Made by a program: the position numbers and the translations under genes
Shown here: positions 7,648 through 17,344 of the stretch, one piece after another
How positions within the stretch are numbered: the stretch's first letter is position 1
Layout: each line of letters begins with the position of its first letter
Notes under the pieces: generated by a model
Seen by the model: only the letters and a program-made list of their open reading frames with translations
The model's database searches: none
What the model was told of the DNA's origin: nothing
From: Candidatus Avelusimicrobium aviculae
GTDB lineage: Bacteria > Elusimicrobiota > Elusimicrobia > Elusimicrobiales > Elusimicrobiaceae
Reading direction: 5' to 3'
NCBI GenBank assembly: GCA_944324655.1
Contig: CALUXF010000014.1
Location: forward strand, 1-43,453
Length of the DNA stretch: 43,453 bases

Positions 7648-8688
7648 ATGAAAGCAATGCATTTCTTGTTTTTAGGGTGGTTTCTTTGCATGGGGGGTGT
7701 TTCCTTCGCACAGGAGTGGCAGGGGATATTGCAAAAAACTGCCGCCAAAGCCGCCCGTAGCCATGCGGGGCCGCGGTCGGAACAACTGTTGCGGCAAGTG
7801 GAAAAATCTTTACAAAAAAACAAACACGCTTGGCTGCACCGCGCTTATCAAGAACAAGAGGATTTGGTTGAAGATTTTATGGGCAGAGACTGCGGCCCGT
7901 GGCTTGCCGGCTGGGTGCGCCAAAGCAACCGTTTGGCTATAAGCCGCCGCTTGTTTAAAGAAAAAATATCCCGCCGTTTGCTTCAACGTAAACAGCCTGT
8001 TTTGGAAAATACGCTTAATTTGCCTTTGGGGCGTGCGGCGGATTGGGCGAAACAAATTCCTTCCCAGGCAAATATTATTTTTATAGGGGAATATCATCTT
8101 CCCAAAGTCCAAATACAAGCAGCCTCTTTGTTGAAAGCGTACCAGCAGATGTATCCTAACCGGCAGGTTATTTTGCTGACGGAATTCGCTTCGGATTCTT
8201 ATCCACGCTTTTTGTCTGTAAGAGAGAAAGAAGAAAATGCTTATTTGGAAAAGTTTTTTTCTCTGTTTCCTAAAAGAAGCATTAAAACCGCCGGTTTAGA
8301 GGAAAAAGCCTGCATGAATACGCAAGTAACAAATTTTTCCGGCACACATATCAGCAGCAGCGTGTTGGGGGTTGCCGTGCGCAACGCGCATTGGCTAAAA
8401 CGCATTTATAAATGGCGGGCTCAATATCCGGATGCCGTTTTCTTTGTGTATACCGGGGGCGGGCATTGCATGCTGGATGAGCTGTTTTCCCTCGCGCGGC
8501 ATTTTTCCCCGCAGGAAAGTTTTGTTATTTCTTTTTTGGTGGCGGGGTACAAACAAGAAGTTTCCCAGCAGGAAATGTTTCACGCCTTTACAGACTGGCG
8601 TTTTTATAAACCGGGAGTATTGTTGTGGAAAAACCGCCTGAAGGGGCGTTACGCCGGATTTGATATGCAAATTATTTTAAAAAAATAA
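7648..8688 (+). CDS. Exported ChaN/TraB/EreA-like protein
   Basis: 346 aa from ATG 7648, giving the signal peptide MKAMHFLFLGWFLCMGGVSFA|QEW. An in-frame ATG at 7627, inside the hairpin loop, would add MTRRCIF. The middle of the protein has the signature of the ChaN/TraB/TIKI superfamily: IIFIGEYHLPKVQ (usual GE.H), LLTEF, and YTGGGHCMLD (usual G.GH), which in relatives cluster at a metal or heme site. Bacterial ChaN binds heme for iron uptake; here no iron genes are nearby, so the role is open. It lies behind a terminator-like hairpin and may be conditionally expressed. Confidence 0.65.
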   Translation: MKAMHFLFLGWFLCMGGVSFAQEWQGILQKTAAKAARSHAGPRSEQLLRQVEKSLQKNKHAWLHRAYQEQEDLVEDFMGRDCGPWLAGWVRQSNRLAISRRLFKEKISRRLLQRKQPVLENTLNLPLGRAADWAKQIPSQANIIFIGEYHLPKVQIQAASLLKAYQQMYPNRQVILLTEFASDSYPRFLSVREKEENAYLEKFFSLFPKRSIKTAGLEEKACMNTQVTNFSGTHISSSVLGVAVRNAHWLKRIYKWRAQYPDAVFFVYTGGGHCMLDELFSLARHFSPQESFVISFLVAGYKQEVSQQEMFHAFTDWRFYKPGVLLWKNRLKGRYAGFDMQIILKK

Positions 8689-8703
8689 ATGCGGAAGTAA
8701 ACC

Positions 8704-8734
8704 AAAACCCCGGGTAAAATCCCCGGGGTTTTTA
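8704..8734 (+). terminator. Terminator between converging genes
   Basis: AAAACCCCGGG (8704-8714) pairs with CCCGGGGTTTT (8722-8732) around TAAAATC. The A-run on one side and the T-run on the other make it bidirectional for the ChaN-like gene and ligA. Confidence 0.85.
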
Positions 8735-8765
8735 AAACGTGTTAGGCTTTTGTCTGCCGGAAAAA

Positions 8766-11176
<2,411 letters not shown>

Positions 11177-11193
11177 AGCAGTCCACCTTCAAA

Positions 11194-11224
11194 ATTATAA
11201 ATGATCTTGTGTAAATTTTAGCAA
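11194..11224 (-). promoter_or_regulatory. Promoter of nusB-ligA
   Basis: On the minus strand TTGCTA (11224-11219) and TATAAT (11199-11194) are 19 bases apart, with transcription starting about 10 bases before the AAGGTGG ribosome binding site. The spacing is long, so confidence is moderate. Confidence 0.5.
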
Positions 11225-11275
11225 ATTTAACGCTTTTGCGTCTTGCATAAAAAGGTTATTGCGCGCGGCGTATTT

Positions 11276-11290
11276 TGCTACAATATTTTT
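11276..11290 (+). promoter_or_regulatory. Extended -10, leaderless start for the small lipoprotein
   Basis: TGC-TACAAT (11276-11284) is followed by exactly six bases and then ATG 11291. No Shine-Dalgarno is present, so the transcript would begin at the A of the start codon. Confidence 0.6.
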
Positions 11291-11704
11291 ATGAAGAAAT
11301 TATTCTTGTTAACCTCTGTTTTTATGTTGACCGCCTGCGGCGCCACCGCCCCGCGAACCGGGGCCGACCGGGACGCGCAAGGCTGTATCGCCTCCGCCGG
11401 ATATACCTGGAGCTCTGTGGCCGGGGACTGCCTGCGTTTGTGGGAAGCGGGCGTGCGTTTGCAAAACGCGCAAGATGAAAAAGCCACTGTTTCCGCTTTT
11501 GTCATTATCTCTGCGGACGGATCCCTTACAGAGCTGTTTTTGCCGCAGGGGGAACCCGTGGTATTAAACCGCACGGTTACGCCGGACGGCCCTATCTGGA
11601 AAAAAGCGGACCTGCGCCTGGAACGTATGCCGGACGGATGGTTTTTGTACCAGGGGGATCTGCTTATCTACCAAGCGGGCAACCCGCCGGTTTCCTCTCG
11701 TTGA
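11291..11704 (+). CDS. Small lipoprotein of unknown function
   Basis: 137 aa from ATG 11291. The N-terminus MKKLFLLTSVFMLTAC ends in the lipobox LTAC, so it should be processed by Lsp and acylated. The mature part is short, with two cysteines (QGCIAS, GDCLRL) that could form a disulfide and a beta-rich C-terminal half (AFVIISADGSLTELFLPQG). I recognise no family. The infC promoter begins at its stop codon. Confidence 0.75.
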   Translation: MKKLFLLTSVFMLTACGATAPRTGADRDAQGCIASAGYTWSSVAGDCLRLWEAGVRLQNAQDEKATVSAFVIISADGSLTELFLPQGEPVVLNRTVTPDGPIWKKADLRLERMPDGWFLYQGDLLIYQAGNPPVSSR

Positions 11705-11730
11705 CAGGGACAAAAGGAAGTTGATATAAT
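11701..11730 (+). promoter_or_regulatory. Strong sigma70-type promoter of infC-rpmI-rplT
   Basis: TTGACA (11701-11706) and TATAAT (11725-11730), both consensus, are separated by 18 bases. The -35 overlaps the stop codon of the lipoprotein gene. Confidence 0.85.
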
Positions 11731-11736
11731 AAAAAG

Positions 11737-11762
11737 GTCCCCTGATGAGGGGGGACATTTTT
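11737..11762 (+). promoter_or_regulatory. Hairpin at the 5' end of the infC transcript
   Basis: GTCCCC (11737-11742) pairs with GGGGAC (11751-11756), followed by ATTTTT. The predicted transcription start falls at the foot of the stem. It may terminate early (attenuator), end the lipoprotein message, or protect the 5' end. Confidence 0.5.
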
Positions 11763-11783
11763 GTGCACAATAAAGATAATTAA

Positions 11784-12329
11784 ATGGCCAGATACGATAT
11801 TAAAAGAGAATTTAAAAAAGATTTATACAGAAGAAACCAGAATATTCGCGTGCCGGAAGTTAGACTGATTGATTCTGACGGCACCATGATTGGAATTAAA
11901 CCGGTGGCGGAAGCCATCGCTCTGGCAAAAGAACAAGAGCTTGACTTGGTGGAAATTTCACCCAACGCCGAGCCTCCTGTTTGTAAAATACTGGATTACA
12001 ACAAGTATGTTTACGAACAAGGGAAAAAGTCCAAAGACGCCAAGAAAAAGCAGGCTAAAGTAACGCTGAAGGAATTGCGTATTAAATCCCGCATCGCGGC
12101 GCATGATTTGGACGTCAAACTAAGACAAATAGAAGAGTTCCTGCGCAAGAAAGACATGGTGCGCCTGACGGTTGTTTTCCACGGGCGTGAAAACCAGCAT
12201 AAAGACTTGGGCATGCAGTTGTTAAATGACGCGGCCAAACGTTTGGAACCTTTAGGCAATGTAGACGGAGGGCTGCAGTCCCAAGGCAACCGGATGTCTA
12301 TGACCTTTGTCCCCAAGACCGAAAAATAA
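11784..12329 (+). CDS. infC: Translation initiation factor IF-3
   Basis: 181 aa; binds the 30S subunit and checks the start codon. The N-terminal domain (NIRVPEVRLIDSDG, DLVEISPNAEPPVCKILDY) and the C-terminal domain (ELRIKSRIAAHDLDVKLRQI, VVFHGRENQH) are complete. The start is ATG, whereas E. coli infC uses the rare AUU for self-regulation; no such control is apparent here. First gene of the classical infC-rpmI-rplT operon. Confidence 0.97.
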   Translation: MARYDIKREFKKDLYRRNQNIRVPEVRLIDSDGTMIGIKPVAEAIALAKEQELDLVEISPNAEPPVCKILDYNKYVYEQGKKSKDAKKKQAKVTLKELRIKSRIAAHDLDVKLRQIEEFLRKKDMVRLTVVFHGRENQHKDLGMQLLNDAAKRLEPLGNVDGGLQSQGNRMSMTFVPKTEK

Positions 12330-12336
12330 ATTTTCA

Positions 12337-12406
12337 GGTTCTTTTGGAGCAGTATTGCGTGCGGGGCGTGTCGGCTCCTGGCGCAAGCAGTAAGTCAAAA
12401 AGAACC
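12337..12406 (+). promoter_or_regulatory. Candidate L20-responsive leader between infC and rpmI
   Basis: A 9-bp closing helix joins GGTTCTTTT (12337-12345) and AAAAGAACC (12398-12406). Inside it GGAGC (12346-12350) pairs with GCTCC (12374-12378), while TTGCG (12355-12359) in that loop pairs with CGCAA (12382-12386) beyond it, an H-type pseudoknot. L20 is known to repress this operon in E. coli through a pseudoknot near rpmI and in firmicutes through a leader; use of this one is inferred. Confidence 0.5.
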
Positions 12407-12428
12407 ATTTAAAACGAGAGGTAATACA

Positions 12429-12635
12429 ATGCCAAAACTCAAAAACCACAGCGGCGCGAAAAAGAGATTTCGCATCACCGCCACGGGTAAATATCAACAT
12501 CGCAAAGCCGGCAGAAAACACTTGCTTACGCCTGTTTCTGCCTCCAGAAAGCATGATATGAGAGCGACCGGTGTCATCACGCCCGAGTCCGCCAAAGGGA
12601 AGACCTTGCAAAAGTATCTCCCCGTTGCCAAATAA
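12429..12635 (+). CDS. rpmI: 50S ribosomal protein L35
   Basis: 68 aa, basic. The family pattern is clear: [20 protein letters not shown] at the N-terminus, then KAGRKHLL and MRATGVI. The ribosome binding site GAGAGG lies eight bases before ATG, just outside the pseudoknot-like leader. It is normally cotranslated with L20 and under the same feedback. Confidence 0.98.
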   Translation: MPKLKNHSGAKKRFRITATGKYQHRKAGRKHLLTPVSASRKHDMRATGVITPESAKGKTLQKYLPVAK

Positions 12636-12646
12636 GAGGTTAGAAC

Positions 12647-13000
12647 ATGAGAATTAAATTCAGCGTCGCAAGACATGCCAGAAAGAAAAAAGTTTTGAAA
12701 CGCGCCAGCGGTTATTATGGGGACAAATCCCGCCGCTTACGCATGGCCACCCAACAGCTGGACAAATCTTACGTCCATGCTTATGTGGACCGCAAGGACA
12801 AAAAACACACCTACCGCCAGATGTGGATTACCCGCATCAACGCGGCTGTGCGTGAAGAAGGTCTTTCCTATTCCAAATTCATTTGCGGCTTAGCCAAAGC
12901 CAATATTACGCTTAACCGCAAAATGTTGTCTGAAATGGCTATTAAAGACCCGGTGTCCTTCAAAAAATTGGTTGATGTGGTAAAAGCCGCCGCCAATTAA
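12647..13000 (+). CDS. rplT: 50S ribosomal protein L20
   Basis: 117 aa; binds 23S rRNA early in 50S assembly and in many bacteria represses its own operon. The N-terminal extension (RHARKKKVLKRASGYYGDKS) and globular RNA-binding domain (RQMWITRINAA, YSKFICGLAKA) are complete. The ribosome binding site is AAGAGG. A strong terminator follows 20 bases after the stop. Confidence 0.98.
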   Translation: MRIKFSVARHARKKKVLKRASGYYGDKSRRLRMATQQLDKSYVHAYVDRKDKKHTYRQMWITRINAAVREEGLSYSKFICGLAKANITLNRKMLSEMAIKDPVSFKKLVDVVKAAAN

Positions 13001-13021
13001 GTTTCTTTTCAAGGCACAAAA

Positions 13022-13046
13022 CCCCCGCCTAAAGCGGGGGTTTTTT
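13022..13046 (+). terminator. Terminator of the infC operon
   Basis: CCCCCGC / GCGGGGG stem with CTAAA loop and TTTTTT. Confidence 0.9.
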
Positions 13047-13146
13047 GTTGGGGTAAATACTAAAAACTGCGGGGTTTGCGTCGTGGATTTGCTGAGTTTT
13101 AGAACGATGTATAAAACCTATGGAGGGAAAAGGGCGGCGCCCTCTA

Positions 13147-13173
13147 AACAAAAGCCGGAGGAAATCCTCCGGC
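13147..13173 (-). terminator. Terminator of the minus-strand tatD-side genes
   Basis: On the minus strand GCCGGAGGA / TCCTCCGGC (13173-13154) is followed by TTTTGTTT, 14 bases beyond the stop of the anchored protein. The stretch between this and the rplT terminator (about 100 bases) contains nothing else I can support. Confidence 0.75.
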
Positions 13174-13186
13174 GGTGTAAAAATTA

Positions 13187-13888
13187 TCAGATGTATTTTT
13201 GGAGGATTTGTTTTAGTTTGGCTTCGTATTCGGTATGAATCTTTTGCAAAGATTTTTCAAACAAAGCCCAGTTTTTGTCGGTTTGCGCGGCGTTAACCGC
13301 TTTTTGTTCCGCCTGCGCGGCGGCTTGTTTTACTTGTTCTTCGGCTTGGGCCCCAAACTGAAGACGCACATCTTTTGCCGTATCCTGGTAATTAAGTCTC
13401 ATTTCTCTTAGGCGTATGCGGGCGCTTCGCAGCTGGCGCGGGGTGAAATGCGGGTTTGTGATTTCCGGAGGAAATTCTTGCGTGATTTGTATAAAAGGTT
13501 TTGTGTTGTCGGCAGGCGAAAAAGCAGCGTTTTCTTTGTTTAAAGATTTTGCCTCTGTTTGTACGTCTTTTATTGCCGCGTCCATCCAGTCTTTAAACAG
13601 GCTGGTTTCTTTGGGCAAGTCCGGTTGTTCGTGCCAAGACGCAGTTTCAACGTTTGATGCCCCTGCCAGCTGGCTTAATATTTTTTGTACCTGCTGGTAT
13701 TGGGGGGATTGTAAGTCTTGCGCTCCAATCTGTTTTAGCAGTTTGGCATCCGAGGGAGAGGGTTGGTTTTGTTTTTGTACAAAGGCAAATTGCCCGATCA
13801 GCGGAGTAATCCTTTTTAAATTTTGGGATACCAGCGTCATTACAATCATCACCGCCAACAGCATAACAATTAACTGTCCTGTTCTCAT
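13187..13888 (-). CDS. Unknown membrane-anchored coiled-coil protein
   Basis: 233 aa. One N-terminal hydrophobic segment (LIVMLLAVMIVMTLV) acts as signal anchor, without a lipobox. The middle is Gln/Pro/Ser rich. The C-terminal ~90 residues are charged and helical with heptad-like spacing and Ala/Gln/Glu runs (AQAEEQVKQAAAQAEQKA), ending ILQKYI. The ribosome binding site is GGGGA. It follows the lipoprotein gene by 30 bases, and that protein ends in a similar helical tail (QKILAKYQ). I recognise no family; a role as an envelope-associated partner of the lipoprotein is an inference from the pairing. Confidence 0.65.
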   Translation of the reverse strand: MRTGQLIVMLLAVMIVMTLVSQNLKRITPLIGQFAFVQKQNQPSPSDAKLLKQIGAQDLQSPQYQQVQKILSQLAGASNVETASWHEQPDLPKETSLFKDWMDAAIKDVQTEAKSLNKENAAFSPADNTKPFIQITQEFPPEITNPHFTPRQLRSARIRLREMRLNYQDTAKDVRLQFGAQAEEQVKQAAAQAEQKAVNAAQTDKNWALFEKSLQKIHTEYEAKLKQILQKYI

Positions 13889-13918
13889 GAATATTTTCCC
13901 CGGCGTGTCTGCGCTTAA

Positions 13919-14587
13919 CTAACTGTTTAGCTTGTGTTGGTATTTTGCCAATATTTTTTGGAACTGGGTTTTATGTTGTTGCAGGATGATATTTTGTTGT
14001 TGTTGGTATTGCTTTAATGTCTTGGCCTGCAAGCTGGCTTTTTCCAGTTTCTTTTCCGTACGGGTGTTTAATAAAATCACTTCATCCCGGGCGGCATTTC
14101 CCATTAAGCGCTGCACGTCTCCCAGGGCTTGTTGATTGGTGTTTTTAATAAAATCAATGCTCTGTTGCATGGCACGCTGGTCTTTCTCGGAAGCCAGTCC
14201 TTTAAACTCTGGGGTTTCCCCCTCAATAGAAATCTCCATAAACTGCTGCGGCTGCGGTTTGGGCTTTGCGGCGGCGCGTTGGGTGTTTTTTGCAGGGGCC
14301 GCATTCGGCTCCGTGCGTGGTTCCAAAGCATTGCCGGCGGGAAGACTTTGCATCCCCTGTAACCAGGGTATATTTTCCTCCGCTCCTTGCGGCATATTTA
14401 AAATATCTAAATTTTTATGCGCCTTGGCGCCGTATTGCATGGCCCCCATTAACATCATCATACCGTAAGGGGTGGTCATTAATTTTTGGGCTTGTCCGGC
14501 CCAAAAAGAAACTACTTTGTCTCTTGTTTCGCAGCCTCCCAGCAATAACAGGGCGGGCAGTAAAAGTATAAAATGTTTTTTGCTCAT
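13919..14587 (-). CDS. Unknown lipoprotein with a coiled-coil tail
   Basis: 222 aa. The signal peptide MSKKHFILLLPALLLLGGC ends in the lipobox LGGC. A Met-rich hydrophobic patch (YGMMMLMGAMQYG) lies near residue 45, then a Pro/Ala/Lys linker (AAAKPKPQPQQF) and a C-terminal coiled coil rich in Gln and Lys. Ribosome binding site AGAGGA. Together with the downstream anchored protein it could make a two-component envelope complex. No family recognised. Confidence 0.65.
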   Translation of the reverse strand: MSKKHFILLLPALLLLGGCETRDKVVSFWAGQAQKLMTTPYGMMMLMGAMQYGAKAHKNLDILNMPQGAEENIPWLQGMQSLPAGNALEPRTEPNAAPAKNTQRAAAKPKPQPQQFMEISIEGETPEFKGLASEKDQRAMQQSIDFIKNTNQQALGDVQRLMGNAARDEVILLNTRTEKKLEKASLQAKTLKQYQQQQNIILQQHKTQFQKILAKYQHKLNS

Positions 14588-14605
14588 AGAAATCCTCTTC
14601 TAGGC

Positions 14606-14614
14606 AATATAACA
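14606..14614 (-). promoter_or_regulatory. Extended -10 promoter of the lipoprotein pair
   Basis: TGT-TATATT on the minus strand, 18 bases before the start codon, leaving room for the AGAGGA ribosome binding site. Confidence 0.45.
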
Positions 14615-14618
14615 AATT

Positions 14619-15431
14619 TTAAGGCAAGTCGTACAATGCTTTTGCGTTGCGGGTGGTTATTTCGGCCAGCTGCGCAAGCGGGATATTTAAATAATCCGCC
14701 ACAAAAGTGGCAATTAACGGGATATTAGAAGGGTCGTTTCTTTGTCCGCGTTTGCCTTGGGGGGAAAGGTAGGGGCAGTCCGTCTCCAAAATAATTTTGT
14801 CCGCTCCGGCTTTTTTTACCGCCTCGCGGATGTATTCATTTTTTTTATAAGAAAAACAACCGTTTATCCCTAGCAGCATGCCCATATCCAGGGCGCGTTT
14901 TGCCTCTTCATACCGGGCGCAAAAACAATGCAGCACGCCGGGAAAAGCGGCGTTTGCGGCGGGCTTCCAGTTGTGTTTTAACAGGCGGAAAGTATCCTCA
15001 TAGGCAGAGTAATCTTCTCCTTCCCTGCGTACATGTAAAACCAAAGGCTTTTGTACTTGGTTTGCCAATTCCAGCATTTGGATAAACGTGTTTTGTTGCA
15101 GGTCTTTGGGGCTGATGTCTTGACAGGTATAATCCAACCCTATTTCTCCCACGGCTTTGTTGCGTTTGTCCGGCAATAAAGCGGCTAATTGCCGCAGTCC
15201 GCCGGGCGTTAGTTTGGGGGCATATTCCGGGTGAACGCCCAAGACGGCGCGCACCAGTTGGGGGTAGGCGTCACACAGGGCTAAAGCGGGTTGCCATTCG
15301 TCCGGCGCGCAGCCTATTTCCACGCTGTGTATAACGCCGGCCTGGGGCAGTGTTTGGGATAACAAGGTTTGGCGGTCTGCGTCAAAGGCCGGGTCATTGA
15401 TGTGTGCATGGGAATCAATAAAAAGGTTCAT
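14619..15431 (-). CDS. tatD: TatD-family metal-dependent hydrolase (DNase)
   Basis: About 270 aa, TIM-barrel. Metal ligands are present: FIDSHAHIND near the N-terminus, AVGEIGLDYT (Glu), VLHVRRE (His), VLHCFC (His) and ILETDCPYLSP (Asp). Known members are 3'-5' exonucleases acting in DNA repair; many are annotated without proof. I place the start at 15431 (MNLFIDSHAH), because TAGAAT lies seven bases upstream; the ATG two codons earlier (15437) is in frame. The gene stands behind the lipoprotein pair on the same strand but has its own possible -10. Confidence 0.93.
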   Translation of the reverse strand: MNLFIDSHAHINDPAFDADRQTLLSQTLPQAGVIHSVEIGCAPDEWQPALALCDAYPQLVRAVLGVHPEYAPKLTPGGLRQLAALLPDKRNKAVGEIGLDYTCQDISPKDLQQNTFIQMLELANQVQKPLVLHVRREGEDYSAYEDTFRLLKHNWKPAANAAFPGVLHCFCARYEEAKRALDMGMLLGINGCFSYKKNEYIREAVKKAGADKIILETDCPYLSPQGKRGQRNDPSNIPLIATFVADYLNIPLAQLAEITTRNAKALYDLP

Positions 15432-15560
15432 ATACATTATTCTAGCTTTTTGCGGCCTAGTATAAAAAGAGCGTTGTTTTTGGCGCCAGCTCTTTCTATC
15501 CTGTAAGGGTAGTTTATGTTCTTTGAAAAGGGATTCAAAACTAGCAGTCTAAAAAAGGGG

Positions 15561-15589
15561 TTGACAAAAATAAAATAATTGATTATAAT
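15561..15589 (+). promoter_or_regulatory. Consensus promoter of hrcA-grpE-dnaK
   Basis: TTGACA (15561-15566), 17 bases, TATAAT (15584-15589): a perfect vegetative promoter. The CIRCE operator begins one base downstream, covering the transcription start. Confidence 0.95.
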
Positions 15590-15590
15590 T

Positions 15591-15617
15591 TTAGCAGTGG
15601 ATAGTAAAGAGTGCTAA
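15591..15617 (+). promoter_or_regulatory. CIRCE operator (HrcA binding site)
   Basis: TTAGCAGTG, nine bases, GAGTGCTAA. The right arm matches the CIRCE consensus exactly; the left arm differs at two positions (consensus TTAGCACTC). HrcA binding here would block the overlapping promoter until heat stress. Confidence 0.93.
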
Positions 15618-15645
15618 AATAAAAGCTGGTTTACCTCAGAGAATT

Positions 15646-16743
15646 ATGAGAATACTTAAACCCGAAGTTGCCAAAGAGCGTAAAGAAAAAATCCTGCGTT
15701 GGGTGGTCCAGCAGTATGTGGAAACCCGCCGGCCGGTCGGTTCGCAAATGATAGCGGACAGTGCCTTGCCGGATGTTTCCAGCGCCACCATTCGCAATAT
15801 ATTAAAGGATTTGGAAGACGAGGGCTTTTTGTACCAGCCGCATACTTCGGGGGGGCGTATTCCCACGGATAAAGCCTACCGGTATTATGTGGATTATCTG
15901 ACCAGCGTGCAGAAAATGGCCGCGCAGGAACGCCAGCAGATAGAACGCCAATATGACCAGCGTGTAAACGAGGTGGACAACGTGATGGTGCAAACTTCCC
16001 GCCTGCTGGCTATGTTATCGGGCGCGGCGGGGTTTGTGTACGCCAGCAACGTCAAAGACCAGTGTGTGCGGCGGTTGGACTTTATCCCGCTGGCCCCGGG
16101 GGTGGTGCTGGCGGTGCTGGTAACGGAATCCGGCATGGTGAGGCATTGGCCGGTACGTTTTGGGTATATATTGGCGCCTAACCGCCTGCGCATGTTAAGC
16201 CATTTTATCAATGCGGAAATAGCCGGTTTGCCTTTGGGGCAGGCCCAGCGGGTATTATGGCAGTATATTAATTCCGGCCATAAAGAAATTGCGGACGTGG
16301 CGGATTTAGCCGTACAGGTTTTAAAAGATATGGAACGCCCGCAGGCCAGCGCGGATGAATTGTATGTGGAAGGTTTTGGCCGCCTGCTGGAGAATACCAG
16401 TTCAGACGATTATGAAGATTTGAAACAAATGATGAGAGTGGTGGAAGAACGCGAACGGTTTTCCTCTTTATTATGCGAGAAGATGACCGATATGCAGAAA
16501 TCCAACCAGAAGTTAAACGTAAGCATCGGCAGTGAGAACGAACTAAAAGAGTTAAAAAACTTAAGTATTGTTTCTTCTGCCTATCAAGTGGGGGATAAAA
16601 CAGTGGGTATGCTGGGTATTATAGGCCCCAAGCATATGGAGTATACCCGGGTGATGAGCCTGGTGAATTTCATAGGAAATTTGCTGGAAGCGACCATACG
16701 CAACTGGAACGCGCTGCCCGCTAAAGAAGACGATTATGAGTAA
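15646..16743 (+). CDS. hrcA: Heat-inducible transcription repressor HrcA
   Basis: 365 aa. N-terminal winged helix (RKEKILRWVVQQYVETRRPVG, then SSATIRNILKDLEDEGFL), followed by GGRIPTDKAYRYYVD and the GAF-like dimerisation domain, ending in GIIGPKHMEYTRVMSLVNFI. It represses its own operon through the CIRCE site just upstream; GroE is the usual activity sensor. It overlaps grpE by 8 bases. Confidence 0.98.
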   Translation: MRILKPEVAKERKEKILRWVVQQYVETRRPVGSQMIADSALPDVSSATIRNILKDLEDEGFLYQPHTSGGRIPTDKAYRYYVDYLTSVQKMAAQERQQIERQYDQRVNEVDNVMVQTSRLLAMLSGAAGFVYASNVKDQCVRRLDFIPLAPGVVLAVLVTESGMVRHWPVRFGYILAPNRLRMLSHFINAEIAGLPLGQAQRVLWQYINSGHKEIADVADLAVQVLKDMERPQASADELYVEGFGRLLENTSSDDYEDLKQMMRVVEERERFSSLLCEKMTDMQKSNQKLNVSIGSENELKELKNLSIVSSAYQVGDKTVGMLGIIGPKHMEYTRVMSLVNFIGNLLEATIRNWNALPAKEDDYE

Positions 16744-17308
16744 AAAAAACCGCAGTCAAGCAGAACAAGAAGAAACCCTTGAGCAGCCGCAGGCCCCGCA
16801 GGCCCAAGCGCAAAAAGGGCCCCTGCCCGAGCAGGAGCAATCCCACCCGGACGGCCGTCCGGACTATTATGAACAATTTGTGCGTTTAAGCGCGGATTTT
16901 GACAACTACCGCAAACGCACGGAGCGAGAAAAGGCTTCCTTTTTAGCCTACGGAAAAAAACAATTTGCAGAAAAACTGCTCCCGGCGTATGAAGTAATGC
17001 TGCGCGAGCGCGAGAAAATGGACAAAGCCCCTAAAGGGGAGGAGTTGACGGGGGAAGCAAAAAGCTTGCGCGACGGCATGCGCCTGATTCTAAGCGAGCT
17101 GGAAAAAGCCTTCACGGCAGAAGGCATAACCCGCATGGATGTGTTAGACAAGCCTTATGACCCCAACACCCAAGAAGTAGTGGCCATGATTCCGTCTTCT
17201 GCGGAACAAGCCGGTTTGGTGTTGCAGGAAGTGCAAATGGGCTTTATGATGGACGGCAATGTATTGCGCCCGGCGCGCGTCATTGTCGGACAAGAATCGG
17301 AAGATTAA
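16736..17308 (+). CDS. grpE: Nucleotide exchange factor GrpE
   Basis: 190 aa; releases ADP from DnaK. The first ~40 residues are disordered and rich in Gln, Glu and Pro, followed by the long dimer helix (RLSADFDNYRKRTEREK), LLPAYEVML, and the beta-wing domain (PYDPNTQEVVAMIPS, VLQEVQMGFMMDGNVLRPA, RVIVG). Overlap with hrcA implies coupled translation. Confidence 0.98.
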   Translation: MSKKNRSQAEQEETLEQPQAPQAQAQKGPLPEQEQSHPDGRPDYYEQFVRLSADFDNYRKRTEREKASFLAYGKKQFAEKLLPAYEVMLREREKMDKAPKGEELTGEAKSLRDGMRLILSELEKAFTAEGITRMDVLDKPYDPNTQEVVAMIPSSAEQAGLVLQEVQMGFMMDGNVLRPARVIVGQESED

Positions 17309-17344
17309 TCATTTTTTAACAGAAACAGTAAGGAGAAATTAAGT

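Noticed and set aside
15466-15495. AAAGAGC/GCTCTTT hairpin and nearby TTTGAA/TTCAAA repeat before the hrcA promoter
   Set aside because: No U-tract follows and the short repeats could be chance in an A-T rich stretch. Not called as a terminator or operator.
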